Shown: one piece after another, positions 26,617-35,806 of the stretch
How positions within the stretch are numbered: the first letter of the stretch is position 1
Layout of the letters: each line of letters starts with the position of its first letter
Source: JANNVK01 sp031414415
GTDB lineage: Bacteria; Acidobacteriota; Blastocatellia; Pyrinomonadales; Pyrinomonadaceae
Assembly (NCBI GenBank): GCA_031414415.1
Contig: JANNVK010000004.1
Coordinates: 1 to 64,000, forward strand
Length of the DNA: 64,000 nt
Direction of reading: 5' to 3'
The notes under the pieces: model-generated
What the model saw: only the letters and a program-made list of their open reading frames with translations
The model's database searches: none
What the model was told of the DNA's origin: nothing
Made by a program: the position numbers and the translations under genes

Positions 26617-29487
26617 ATGAGAATATCACAACGAGTTTTTGCGAACTTCGTTATAATTTTATCCCTTGCGATTGGCGTATTTGCACAATCGCAGTCAACG
26701 ACAGGTTTAATTCAAGGAACAATTGCCGACCAAAACAGTGCAGTTGTTGCTGGTGCTTCGGTTAATATTAAAAACACTGATACCGGTTTTGAACGAACTG
26801 TCACAACAAATTCAGACGGTTTCTTTTCCGCACCGCTTTTGCCACTCGGAAAATATAAAGTTACCGCTTCTGCCAAAGGCTTTTCAAATTCAATTTTTGA
26901 AAGCAATTTAAGTGTTGGGCAAACACTAAATATCAAAATTGATTTAAAAGTTGGCGGTTCGTCGGAAAACGTGACGGTTACTGCCGATTCGCAACCTGTC
27001 GAAACTGCACGGACTGAGCTCAACACGCTTGTTAATCAAAAATCGGTCGAAAATTTACCGATTGGTCGTCGCGATTTTACGCAATTTGTAAAACTTACAC
27101 CTGGTGTTTCGATCGTTCAAGGTCCAGATGGAGATGAAATCACAATCAATGGTCAAAAAGGAATTCAAAACAATTTCTCGATTGACGGTGCAGACGCGAA
27201 TAATCCATTTTTTGGCGAACAACGCGGCGGACAACGTCCGGCTTTTACAATCAGTTTAGAATCAATCAAAGAATTTCAAGTAATTCCGGTTGGTGCATCA
27301 GCTGAATTTGGAAGAAGTTCGGGTGGATTTATCAATGCGGTAACGAAATCTGGAACCAACGAATTTGGCGGTTCGGCTTTCGGATATTTCCGGAACAAAG
27401 GGCTTTCGAGTCAGAATCCGGACGCAGTTGCCGCCAGACTACCGATTGATGCTTTTCGCAATTATCAATTTGGCGGGAATGTTGGCGGTCCAATCAAGAA
27501 AGATAAAGCATTTTTCTTTGTTGCATATGAAAGAAACGATGGCACAAGCAGCAAGCCAAATTCAATCGATTCAAGGCTTGTAACTCTTTTCGCAACGCGA
27601 TTTGGTTCACCTAACGAGCAAGGAATTATCAAACGAACCAACGTTGCAGATGTTTTGCTAGGTAAATTAGATGTTCAAATTAACCAAAATAATCTTCTGA
27701 CAGTTCGTCATAATTTCAGCCGTGCCGAGCAAGTTAATGGCACATTTGATGTTCCAACTTGGGGAACAAGTGCAAACGGTCGTGAAACAAGCAAATCAAA
27801 TTCGTTTATTACACAACTCGTTTCTAATGTTTCGTCTAATTTGTTAAACGAATTTCGCTTCCAATTTGCAAAAGAAGAACGTCCGCGTTTTTATGACGGA
27901 CCAGATCTTCCAGACACAACAATCGGAACATTTGACGGAACACTTTCATATCGTTTCGGTCGTCCATTCTTTTTGCCGGTTCCTTCGCAAGATAAACGTT
28001 TACAATTTACTGATAATTTCACGGTTATTGCCGGAAACCATACAGTAAAATTTGGTGCTGACATTAATCGTGTCAACATTTCGCAAACATTTATCGGTTT
28101 CGCACGCGGTCGTTATATCTTCGCCGGACCAACAATCAACGATGCGATTACTGGATTTACAAACTATATCAATGGCACAAGTGCAGCGGGGTTGGCACTT
28201 TATTTGCAGTTTGCACCAATTGGCGGCAGATCGGTTCAAGAAGCCGGAACGCAAGAATTTAACGTTTTTGAGCCGGGAATTTATGTTCAAGATAATTGGA
28301 ATATTAAGCCAAATTTGACGTTAAATTTAGGTATGCGTTGGGAAGGTCAATATCAACCTGATCCAATTAATGCTCCAACAGCAACACGTTACGGACAATT
28401 TTTAAACGATCCGAGATTTCCTTCAAATGGAACGATTCCAGATTTTAAAGATGGATGGCAACCGCGTGTCGGACTTTCTTGGTCGCCAGGAAGTGATGGC
28501 AAAACTGCAATTCGTCTTGGTGCCGGAATGTATTTTGCGAGAATTCCGGGTTTAGTAGTTGCCGGACCACGAAACACAGATGGAGCAATTGCTGGAAACA
28601 TTTTTCAAGCAAGTTTTCTTTGCACAGGTCCAGGACTTGGCGGTTGTCCGGCTTTCCCGAGAATTGTTCCAACAGCAGGATTTACACCATTTAATCCAGG
28701 AATTGCAACGTTTGCGAAAGACTTTAAAAATCCGCGAACAATTCAATATAGTGCCAGCATTGAGCGTCAGTTAGCGAAAGATACAAATCTTTTGGTGGCT
28801 TACAATTATGCAAAATCAACTCGTTTGACAGTATTTGTTAATCGTGGCGATGGCAGACTTTATGCTGGTGGTGTCTCGCCATTCGAACGTGCAAACGGTT
28901 CGGGAGTAGGCGAAATTCGTTCGACCGAAAGTTCGGGCAGATCTTTGTATCAAGGTTTAACTTTAACTGTAAACAAACGTCTTTCAAATCGTTTCCAGTT
29001 ACAAGCAAACTATGCTTTGGCATCCGACAGATCGACTGACGACAACGAACGCGATCCGTTCAGCTTCCGATATGTTGACCCGAGAAATCTCACACCAGAA
29101 TACGGATATTCCGATCGTGACCAACGTCATCGTTTCAATGCGTTTGCGACATTCGTTTTGCCTTATGACATTTCGTTTTCGCCAATTATTCAAATTCGTT
29201 CGGCTCAGCCACAATCTGTTGCTAACCGCGGAACGTTTCCAAATATTGTTCAAAGAAACACACTTCGTTTAAAAAATGAATTCTACACGTTGGATATTCG
29301 TGCCTCGAAATCATTTAAAATTACGGAAAAAGTAGCGATTGAAGGAATATTTGAAGCATTCAATTTGTTTAATAGTCGCAACCAACGAAGCCTTTCACGT
29401 CCACTGACATTTAACTTTGACGGAACAGTTTCAGCCGGATTTGGTGATCCAAGACAAGCACAACTTGGATTGCGTCTCAAATTTTAG
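26617..29487 (+). CDS. TonB-dependent receptor, Oar-like, with carboxypeptidase-regulatory domain
   Basis: 956 residues with a signal peptide (GVFAQ). Residues about 28-110 (GLIQGTIADQNSAVVAGASVNIKNTDTG) form a CarboxypepD-reg/Ig-like domain. A plug follows (SVENLPIGRRDF, FSIDGADANNPFF, VNAVTKSG-like FINAVTKSGTNEFGGSAFGYFRN). The rest is a beta-barrel ending in Phe, with QLGLRLKF. Typical of Acidobacterial outer-membrane uptake or adhesion proteins. A rho-independent terminator follows. A ~170-base AT-rich gap upstream probably holds its promoter. Confidence 0.92.
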   Translation: MRISQRVFANFVIILSLAIGVFAQSQSTTGLIQGTIADQNSAVVAGASVNIKNTDTGFERTVTTNSDGFFSAPLLPLGKYKVTASAKGFSNSIFESNLSVGQTLNIKIDLKVGGSSENVTVTADSQPVETARTELNTLVNQKSVENLPIGRRDFTQFVKLTPGVSIVQGPDGDEITINGQKGIQNNFSIDGADANNPFFGEQRGGQRPAFTISLESIKEFQVIPVGASAEFGRSSGGFINAVTKSGTNEFGGSAFGYFRNKGLSSQNPDAVAARLPIDAFRNYQFGGNVGGPIKKDKAFFFVAYERNDGTSSKPNSIDSRLVTLFATRFGSPNEQGIIKRTNVADVLLGKLDVQINQNNLLTVRHNFSRAEQVNGTFDVPTWGTSANGRETSKSNSFITQLVSNVSSNLLNEFRFQFAKEERPRFYDGPDLPDTTIGTFDGTLSYRFGRPFFLPVPSQDKRLQFTDNFTVIAGNHTVKFGADINRVNISQTFIGFARGRYIFAGPTINDAITGFTNYINGTSAAGLALYLQFAPIGGRSVQEAGTQEFNVFEPGIYVQDNWNIKPNLTLNLGMRWEGQYQPDPINAPTATRYGQFLNDPRFPSNGTIPDFKDGWQPRVGLSWSPGSDGKTAIRLGAGMYFARIPGLVVAGPRNTDGAIAGNIFQASFLCTGPGLGGCPAFPRIVPTAGFTPFNPGIATFAKDFKNPRTIQYSASIERQLAKDTNLLVAYNYAKSTRLTVFVNRGDGRLYAGGVSPFERANGSGVGEIRSTESSGRSLYQGLTLTVNKRLSNRFQLQANYALASDRSTDDNERDPFSFRYVDPRNLTPEYGYSDRDQRHRFNAFATFVLPYDISFSPIIQIRSAQPQSVANRGTFPNIVQRNTLRLKNEFYTLDIRASKSFKITEKVAIEGIFEAFNLFNSRNQRSLSRPLTFNFDGTVSAGFGDPRQAQLGLRLKF

Positions 29488-29507
29488 TCTGAACTTGGTA
29501 AAAACTA

Positions 29508-29545
29508 AAAAAGAACACAAGGCTTCAAAACTTTGTGTTCTTTTT
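29508..29545 (+). terminator. Rho-independent terminator of the TonB-dependent receptor
   Basis: aaagaacacaa and ttgtgttcttt pair around a loop containing cttcaaaac, followed by a run of T. It lies 21 bases after the receptor stop codon. Confidence 0.85.
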
Positions 29546-29567
29546 GTTTTTGTGGTTTATTTTGGTT

Positions 29568-30233
29568 GTGAATAATAATCGTCTAATTTTTCAGTTGATT
29601 GTTTTACCAATACTTTTTTTGAGTGTTGCATTACTTGGCGGATTGCGTTTAAGTGTTGAGAGCAATGCGTTTATCTTCTTAAAACCACAACTTGTTTGTC
29701 TAATTTTGGCAAGTTTGCTAATAATTTCTCTGCTTCGGACAAAAATTGTTGAACTTCAACAATTTATTTCTGAAGATTTTTCACTGCTAAAAAATATTGC
29801 GAATGGTTTGGTTTTATTGACTTTATTCGCAGCTTCTGTCCAAATTTTTAACTCACTTCTGCCCGAAAAAGGTCTCGCATTTTGGATTGTTTCGTTTTGT
29901 TTTTTCTGGACACTTTGGACAAATTTGTTTGCGGATTTTACAAAGCAAAGATTGTTGCAAAGTTTAGGAAGTTTGTTTGGATTAGCTTTTGTTGTGAAGT
30001 ATCTGGTCTTACAAAATCTGGCTTCAAACTCAGAAACTTGGACTCAGAAACTCTTTGAAACGCTCGCAAAAGAGGCGACTTTTGGTTTGTTGGACATAAC
30101 AAAATTTTCCACCTCAACCGGTTTTTTGCAATTTTTTGCACTCGCGATTTACATTATCGGCATATTTTCACTTTCATCAAACAACAAATCAGCTGGCGAT
30201 TCGGCAATAAATTCTTCAGATAAAACCTCATAG
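29568..30233 (+). CDS. Integral membrane hypothetical protein
   Basis: About 221 residues from a GTG at 29568 (VNNNRLIFQLIVL); an upstream start at 29535 would fall inside the terminator. Five or six hydrophobic segments. No family recognised. Its last ~85 bases overlap the 3' end of the convergent S4-domain gene. Confidence 0.55.
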   Translation: MNNNRLIFQLIVLPILFLSVALLGGLRLSVESNAFIFLKPQLVCLILASLLIISLLRTKIVELQQFISEDFSLLKNIANGLVLLTLFAASVQIFNSLLPEKGLAFWIVSFCFFWTLWTNLFADFTKQRLLQSLGSLFGLAFVVKYLVLQNLASNSETWTQKLFETLAKEATFGLLDITKFSTSTGFLQFFALAIYIIGIFSLSSNNKSAGDSAINSSDKTS

Positions 30234-30463
30234 AGATTTGCTGCATCAAGCGTAGAAACTTGTTTTTTCAGAGGTATTTCAACAACTCGAAATGTCGTTA
30301 CTTTATTTCGCCGCCGAAGCTCAATTTCGTCATTTGCCTTGAGTGTTCTCGATGATCTTGCCATCACACCGTTTACTTTGACATAACCAGCGTTGCAGAG
30401 TTCTTGGGCAATTGTGCGACGAATAATTAACCTGCTTGATTTTAAGAATAGATCTAAACGCAT
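30149..30463 (-). CDS. S4-domain RNA-binding protein (Hsp15/RlbA-like)
   Basis: About 104 residues from MRLDLFLKSSRL. The S4 motif (RLDLFLKSSRLIIRRTIAQELCNAGYVKVNGVMA) is clear, followed by a short basic and acidic tail. Related proteins bind rRNA on stalled 50S subunits. The region upstream is a palindromic gtgaaaagtg repeat. Convergent overlap with the membrane protein gene. Confidence 0.85.
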   Translation of the reverse strand: MRLDLFLKSSRLIIRRTIAQELCNAGYVKVNGVMARSSRTLKANDEIELRRRNKVTTFRVVEIPLKKQVSTLDAANLYEVLSEEFIAESPADLLFDESENMPIM

Positions 30464-30468
30464 TGGAT

Positions 30469-30605
30469 TAGTGAAAAGTGAAAAGTGAAAAGTGATTAGT
30501 AAAAAGGTGAAAAGGTGAAAAAAGAAAAAGCGAAATGGATTTATTTTTACCATTCCGCTTCAAAAAAACTTTTAGTTTTTCACTTTTCACTCTTCACTTT
30601 CTTCT
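30469..30605. repeat. gtgaaaagtg palindromic repeat
   Basis: Several gtgaaaagtg units at 30471-30515 face ttttcacttttcactcttcac at 30578-30600. The right part is translated as the last residues (KKVKSEK) of the SurA-like protein. Confidence 0.7.
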
Positions 30606-31641
30606 CACTCGTTCTTTCTTCTTCAAACAAAATCGGATTGACAATTGCTCTGTAACCTTCAGAAATTTTGATATACGCTTCTTTGCGAAGTTCGACCATA
30701 AATTTCTTGGTTTCAGCCGGAGCTCTTTCAAAAGCAATTGTGCGGCGAACTAAATCTTCATCAAAAACACCTTCAGCACTTGGAGCAAGTCTTTCGTCAA
30801 CTCTCAAAATCATTAAGCCTTCTTCAATTTCTATTGGGTCAGTAACGCCATCTTGCTTAACACCACGCAACGGATTTGCAATCTTTTCGTTCAATTCTTT
30901 GACATCAAAACTACCAACAACACCTTTTGAAGTTTTAACATCTGGGCGTTCTGAATTTTCTAAAACAAGTTTTTTAAAATCTGCACCGCCGCGAATGGCA
31001 GCAACTAATTTTCGGGCTTTTTCACGAACATCAGATTCAACTTTTCCGGCAAAACTCAAAAAGATTTCAGAAAGCGTTAAAGTTTCAGGTTTAATAAACT
31101 TTGCTTTGTTTGCCGCAAAATAATCTTTTATTTCTTTGCCGCTCAAAGCCTGGTAAATTTTGCTCGTAACTTCTCTTTGAATAACATTTCCTTTGACAAA
31201 ATCACGTCGCCACATAGCTCTGATGTCGTCAGGATTTACTCCTTGAGCAACCATTACTTCATAAAGTTTTTCGAGATTTTTAATGCCTTGCTCTTTCATA
31301 ATTCCAGCAAAACGTTGGTTTATTTGTCCGTCAACATCGTCAACGCCAATTTCTTTGCCTTTTTGAATCATCAATTCTTCGTTAATCAAATTAGCGATAA
31401 TTTCGCCTTGTTTGCTTTGAACTTCAGCTTTCACAACAGCTTCAGGCTTTTTAGATTCGGCAACGATTGCATCAGTCATATCTTTCATTTGCCGTTTAAT
31501 ACGCGAAAGTGTAATCACACCATCATTCACCTGTGCGATGACTTCATCGACAACAATTGGTTCGTTTTCTTGTGCAAATGTTGAAAAATTTGAAAAAAGT
31601 GTCAGTGCAATTAAAAGAATAGCGGAGTTTATAAACCTCAT
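30580..31641 (-). CDS. SurA-like periplasmic peptidyl-prolyl isomerase
   Basis: About 353 residues from MRFINSAILL; AGGAAACGG lies upstream of this start. A signal peptide ends at STFAQ. A SurA N-terminal helical domain (VDEVIAQVNDGVITLSRIKRQ...) is followed by a parvulin domain (ETLTLSEIFLSFAG...GADFKKLVLENSE...GVVGSFDVKELNEKIANPLRGVKQDGVTDPIEIEEGLMILRV). Folding chaperone or isomerase for outer-membrane proteins is the known role. The C-terminal KKVKSEK comes from a repeat. Confidence 0.85.
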   Translation of the reverse strand: MRFINSAILLIALTLFSNFSTFAQENEPIVVDEVIAQVNDGVITLSRIKRQMKDMTDAIVAESKKPEAVVKAEVQSKQGEIIANLINEELMIQKGKEIGVDDVDGQINQRFAGIMKEQGIKNLEKLYEVMVAQGVNPDDIRAMWRRDFVKGNVIQREVTSKIYQALSGKEIKDYFAANKAKFIKPETLTLSEIFLSFAGKVESDVREKARKLVAAIRGGADFKKLVLENSERPDVKTSKGVVGSFDVKELNEKIANPLRGVKQDGVTDPIEIEEGLMILRVDERLAPSAEGVFDEDLVRRTIAFERAPAETKKFMVELRKEAYIKISEGYRAIVNPILFEEERTSEKKVKSEK

Positions 31642-31825
31642 TTTTACCGTTTCCTGTTTTATTTTTAATATTTTTAAACTAAACATCTTCGAAATTCTAT
31701 CTTTCTATTAAATGTTTTGCAATTTGATGCTTCAAAAAGGGAATAAGTTTCTTGGAGAAAACCTTTTATTAATAGTTTATTTTAACTGGCATTCGCCAAA
31801 CTCTTTATTATCCCTGTAATTAACA

Positions 31826-32491
31826 ATGAATAAAAAATGTCCAAATTGTAGTTTATTAAATTTTTTGGCAGCCGAAATTTGTGTTCGTTGCGGTTTAGAT
31901 TTGGTGAATATTGAAGTTACTAATTTGCCAAAACCTCAAGTAAACACAGGTGTTCCGACAGTTTTGCGGCGTGCCGTAATTTGTTTCTTAACAGCAGTTT
32001 TTGTTTTATTTGGCTTTTATCTTTCTCTTATTGGTTCTGCTAATAGACTAGCTTATGAAGAAAAAAAGACAGTTGAGAGAGCAATAAAAATAATTGAAGA
32101 AAAAGGATTTAGCAAAGAAGCCTTTTTTCTAAATTACTTGACGGCTTTTCGTCGCGATGATAACTGGCTCAATGCTTCGGTTGAAAAAGATACAGCTTAT
32201 GCCGCAACAAATTTTCCGTTCGAAATAATTACAATTTATCCGGAATTTTTTACATTTACTGCTGATGACACCGAAAGAGCATCGATTTTGCTCCATGAAG
32301 CCCAACATTTATTCGGTGCAGACGAAAATGAAGCATATTCATTTGTCTGGAAAAATCGCAATAAACTTGGTTATTCAAATGAAAAATATAGAATGTCAGA
32401 AATTTACAATAAAGTTGGTGAGCAAACAAAGGAATATGCACCCGAAATTTTTGTCTGTCCAGACAAGGAATACCGCGATTGCACTCGTTGA
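31826..32491 (+). CDS. Zinc-ribbon membrane protein with HExxH motif
   Basis: 221 residues. Cys5, Cys8, Cys19 and Cys22 form an N-terminal zinc ribbon. One membrane helix lies near residues 50-72. The C-terminal part has LLHEAQHLFGADENEAY, with His157-Glu-x-x-His, typical of a gluzincin or minigluzincin. Likely a membrane-anchored metallopeptidase. Substrate unknown. Confidence 0.65.
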   Translation: MNKKCPNCSLLNFLAAEICVRCGLDLVNIEVTNLPKPQVNTGVPTVLRRAVICFLTAVFVLFGFYLSLIGSANRLAYEEKKTVERAIKIIEEKGFSKEAFFLNYLTAFRRDDNWLNASVEKDTAYAATNFPFEIITIYPEFFTFTADDTERASILLHEAQHLFGADENEAYSFVWKNRNKLGYSNEKYRMSEIYNKVGEQTKEYAPEIFVCPDKEYRDCTR

Positions 32492-32932
32492 TTAAAAAGT
32501 GTTTGGATCAATTATTTCTATGTTTTGAAATCTCTTAAAATCTTTAGAATTAAACGTGAGTAGCTTTTTTATTTTATGAACATTCATTGCAGCAACAATT
32601 CTAGTGTCGTGAACTTGTTTACCTAAAACTAAATGTTTCAAAACCAGTTTTTTCCATTCACGATAAATTGACTGACTGTCGGGCATAACAAATAGTAAAG
32701 TTTCTAGTCGAGAAACCTCAATGTTTGTTACAGAAACATTCCAACCAAATCCATTTTTGTCGGTTGGTCGTGTCGCCACATTCCAAAATTCAATAAGGTT
32801 TTGAGGAATTAGGCAAACTCTATTTCCTTCTAAAAGTAGAGTTTTAACAGCGGTTACTGCTTGTTCGTGAGTTGGATGGTGTGGCTCAGCACTACGCAAT
32901 ATAATGTTAGTATCAACCAATATATCGTCCAC
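32492..32932 (-). CDS. vapC: PIN-domain ribonuclease toxin (VapC-like)
   Basis: 146 residues. LVDTNIIL (Asp7), QNLIEFWNV with the second acidic residue, and VHDTRIVAAM complete the PIN active-site acids. It starts 5 bases after the stop of the small antitoxin-like gene. Cleaves RNA in this family. Confidence 0.85.
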   Translation of the reverse strand: MDDILVDTNIILRSAEPHHPTHEQAVTAVKTLLLEGNRVCLIPQNLIEFWNVATRPTDKNGFGWNVSVTNIEVSRLETLLFVMPDSQSIYREWKKLVLKHLVLGKQVHDTRIVAAMNVHKIKKLLTFNSKDFKRFQNIEIIDPNTF

Positions 32933-32937
32933 AATTA

Positions 32938-33150
32938 TTAATCCTCATAAATGGTTTCGCGACTGTCGTCAACAACTATTACAGCGTTTGAGCTATGACT
33001 TTTAGCCCACTTTTCCCACGCCAGAGCTTGTTCTATTTGTCCAACATTTGTTGTTTTCTCAATCAAAGTATCAATAAATTCAAGGACTTCTATTTGCGAA
33101 GAACTTGGCAACATTCGAATCTTATTGTTGATTGTTTCTGTTGAAATCAT
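32938..33150 (-). CDS. vapB: Antitoxin of the PIN-domain toxin
   Basis: About 70 residues from MISTETINNKIRML; GAGG lies 10 bases before this ATG. The N-terminal text (LPSSSQIEVLEFIDTLIEK) matches DUF2281-type antitoxins, followed by a charged tail. Expected to bind its own promoter and neutralise the toxin. Confidence 0.75.
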   Translation of the reverse strand: MISTETINNKIRMLPSSSQIEVLEFIDTLIEKTTNVGQIEQALAWEKWAKSHSSNAVIVVDDSRETIYED

Positions 33151-33185
33151 AACTTTATCCTCAGAAAATATTAACACATTTGAAC

Positions 33186-35564
33186 CTAAACTTTAATATT
33201 TCTCAAAACAGACATTGCTTTTTCCAGCAAGTTTTCGCTTTCAATAACTCTCAAAACTCCATTCGCCGCAAAATTCGCATCAGAATTTTCGTTGAGGAAA
33301 ACCATCAGATTTTCCGGCGAAATTTTCGCGTTTTGGTCAAATTTAATTGCGAAACCTGTGTTAGTTTTATCGACCGAGACAACACGAAGTTCTTCCGCGA
33401 GCTTTCGTAACCTGGCATAATCGAATAAATTCTCAACCGATTCGGGAATTTTCCCATAGCGATCACTTATTTCAACGTGAATTTTCGCCAAAGTTTCCTC
33501 AGAATCGACAGATGAAATTCGTTTGTAAGTTCGAAGCCGTTGCGAAGTTTCGTTGATGTAATCCTTCGGAATCGCAACGTCAATTCCGAGATTTATTGAA
33601 ACGCTGACATCATCAGAAATAACTTCACCGCGAATTTCCTGAATCGTTCGCTCGAGCATTTTTGTGTAAAGATCAAAACCGAGTGCATCAAGTTGACCAG
33701 ATTGTTGTCCGCCCAAGATGTTTCCAGCACCGCGAAGTTCTAAGTCGAGTGCTGCAATGCGAAAACCTGCACCCAAATCTGAAAATTCGCGAATTGCAGA
33801 AAGCCTTCGACGGGCAATTTCTGACAAATCTCGTTCGTTAGGAATCAGTAAATAGGCATAAGCACGGCGACTCGAACGTCCGACGCGACCGCGAAGTTGA
33901 TAAAGCTGCGAAAGTCCGTAATTATCTGCACGATTGATGATTATCGTATTCGCACGAGCAATATCAATACCGTTTTCGATAATTGTTGTTGCGACCAAAA
34001 CGTCAAATTTGCGGTCAACAAAATCTAAAACTGCACGTTCCATTTCCTTTTCGTTCATCTGACCGTGGGCGACAACAATCCTCGCGTTTGGAACAATTTT
34101 TTTGATATGTCCGGCAATTGTTTCGATAGTTTCAACGCGATTATGGATAAAAAATACTTGTCCATCGCGTGCAAGTTCGAGTTCGATGGCGGATTTAATC
34201 ACGCTTTCCGAAAATTGAACAACCTGCGTATTTATCGCCAAGCGATCTCTTGGCGGCGTTTCAATCACAGACATATCTCGCATTCCGAGCAGCGACATAT
34301 TCAAAGTTCTTGGAATTGGCGTTGCGGAAAGCGTCAAAACATCGACTTTTTTCTTCATTTGTTTGAGTTTTTCTTTGTGTGCAACACCAAAACGCTGCTC
34401 TTCATCGACCACAACCAAACCAAGTTTTGGCATTTTTACATCAGCGGATAAAATTCGATGTGTACCGATAAGAACGTCAACTTCGCCTTTTTCGGTTTTT
34501 TCAACAACCTCTTTTTGCTCTTTTGCAGAACGAAATCTTGATAGAAGCTCTATTTTTACAGGAAACGCGGCGAAACGTTTTTTGAAAGATTCAGAATGTT
34601 GATAAGCCAAAACGGTCGTCGGCGTGAGAATTGCAACTTGCTTGCCGTCCATCACAGCTTTGAAAGTCGCACGCATTGCAACTTCAGTTTTTCCGTAGCC
34701 AACGTCGCCGATAATTAGTCTGTCCATTGGAGTTGCGGTTTCCATATCGCTCTTTAAATCTTCCACAGCCGATGCTTGATCGGGCGTTAAATCGTATGGA
34801 AATGCGTCTTCAAATTCAATTTGCCAAGGCGTATCGGCGGAATATGCGTAACCTTCGACCAACTTTCTTTCGGCATACAAACGCAAAAGTTCGTCCGCCA
34901 TATCACGCATCGCACGCTTGGCTTTTGCCTTTGTTTTTTGCCAGCCGATAGAACCAAGTTTGTCTAAAACTGGCTGGGTTGATTCGCCGGAACTAAATCG
35001 TGAAACCAAATCAAGTCGCTCAACTGGAACAAAAAGTTTTGATTTTTCAGCGTAAGTCAATAAAACAAATTCTCGTTCAACTCCTTGTGATTCAATAACT
35101 TGCAAACCTTCAAAACGTCCAATTCCGTGATCCACGTGAACGACATAATCGCCTGCCTTTAAGTCTCGGAAGTCGGAAATGAATGCATTGAGATTGGTTT
35201 TTGGTCTTTGGTCTTTAGTCTTTTTGGCTGTGCTTTTGAAACCTGAAGCCTGAGAATCGCCGAGAATGTCGTTTTCGGTTTGATAGATTAGATCAAGCGA
35301 AGGAATTTCAAATCCGCTTGAAAGTGAGCCGTAAGTGATGTTTTTAGTTGAAATTACAAGTTCGTAATCGCGTAAAATTTCCGAAAATCTGTCCGCAATT
35401 CCGTGAGATTGAAACACAAAACTTCGTTCGTGTTGCGAATTAGTGCGAAAATCGGCAACAAAATCTTTGATGTTGCCGTGAAATTTGCGTGTCGAACGAG
35501 ATTGAATCTCAAATTCGACAGCTTCCTCGGCAGTTGGGAATAAAAATAAAGGTTTGCTCGACAT
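33186..35564 (-). CDS. mfd: Transcription-repair coupling factor Mfd, N-terminally short
   Basis: 792 residues against about 1,150 normally. RNA-polymerase interaction domain (GDYVVHVDHGIGRFEGL) and the RecG-like translocase are intact: Walker A GDVGYGKTE near 284-292, DEEQ near 386, SATPIPRTLNMS, and ENGIDIARANTIIINRADNYGLSQLYQLRGRVGRS. The C-terminal TRCF domain is present. The UvrB-like domains that recruit UvrA are missing, and there is no room upstream: a 32-bp palindrome and repeats start within 45 bases. Residues near 113-124 (TKDQRPKTN) look like an in-frame repeat insertion. It probably removes stalled RNA polymerase without normal UvrA recruitment. Confidence 0.9.
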   Translation of the reverse strand: MSSKPLFLFPTAEEAVEFEIQSRSTRKFHGNIKDFVADFRTNSQHERSFVFQSHGIADRFSEILRDYELVISTKNITYGSLSSGFEIPSLDLIYQTENDILGDSQASGFKSTAKKTKDQRPKTNLNAFISDFRDLKAGDYVVHVDHGIGRFEGLQVIESQGVEREFVLLTYAEKSKLFVPVERLDLVSRFSSGESTQPVLDKLGSIGWQKTKAKAKRAMRDMADELLRLYAERKLVEGYAYSADTPWQIEFEDAFPYDLTPDQASAVEDLKSDMETATPMDRLIIGDVGYGKTEVAMRATFKAVMDGKQVAILTPTTVLAYQHSESFKKRFAAFPVKIELLSRFRSAKEQKEVVEKTEKGEVDVLIGTHRILSADVKMPKLGLVVVDEEQRFGVAHKEKLKQMKKKVDVLTLSATPIPRTLNMSLLGMRDMSVIETPPRDRLAINTQVVQFSESVIKSAIELELARDGQVFFIHNRVETIETIAGHIKKIVPNARIVVAHGQMNEKEMERAVLDFVDRKFDVLVATTIIENGIDIARANTIIINRADNYGLSQLYQLRGRVGRSSRRAYAYLLIPNERDLSEIARRRLSAIREFSDLGAGFRIAALDLELRGAGNILGGQQSGQLDALGFDLYTKMLERTIQEIRGEVISDDVSVSINLGIDVAIPKDYINETSQRLRTYKRISSVDSEETLAKIHVEISDRYGKIPESVENLFDYARLRKLAEELRVVSVDKTNTGFAIKFDQNAKISPENLMVFLNENSDANFAANGVLRVIESENLLEKAMSVLRNIKV
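35195..35226. repeat. In-frame ggtcttt-type repeat inside mfd
   Basis: ggtctttggtctttagtctt units that are elsewhere intergenic. On the coding strand they give KTKDQRPKT between two Mfd domains. Confidence 0.5.
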
Positions 35565-35606
35565 AAACGAAATTCAAATTTTAACACAGCGTTAATTCAC
35601 CCGAGA

Positions 35607-35638
35607 TTATTCATCTGAAAATATTTTCAGATGAATAA
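35607..35638. promoter_or_regulatory. 32-bp perfect palindrome upstream of mfd
   Basis: ttattcatctgaaaat followed by its exact reverse complement, with no loop. Located 43 bases upstream of the mfd start. Could be an operator for a dimeric regulator, a hairpin or another repeat. Confidence 0.5.
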
Positions 35639-35652
35639 ATCAAACCAAAGAA

Positions 35653-35774
35653 TTTCACCACAGATTCACACAGATAAACACCAGATAAAACTGATAAATA
35701 TAAAGAGATTTATTTTGATTATAGATGCTTATCTTGCTTTTATCCGCTTTAATCTGTGTGCATCTGTGGTAAAA
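35653..35774. repeat. accacagattcacacagat palindrome
   Basis: Left arm tttcaccacagattcacaca and right arm atctgtgtgcatctgtggta pair across about 75 bases. It is a different family from the accacagagacacagag repeats but built on the same plan. Confidence 0.75.
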
Positions 35775-35806
35775 CATGCTTTATTTTATTGCATAATTTG
35801 GGTTAA

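Noticed and set aside
31177..31584. 135-codon plus-strand open frame
   Set aside because: Antisense to the SurA-like gene; Asn/Phe/His-rich shadow.
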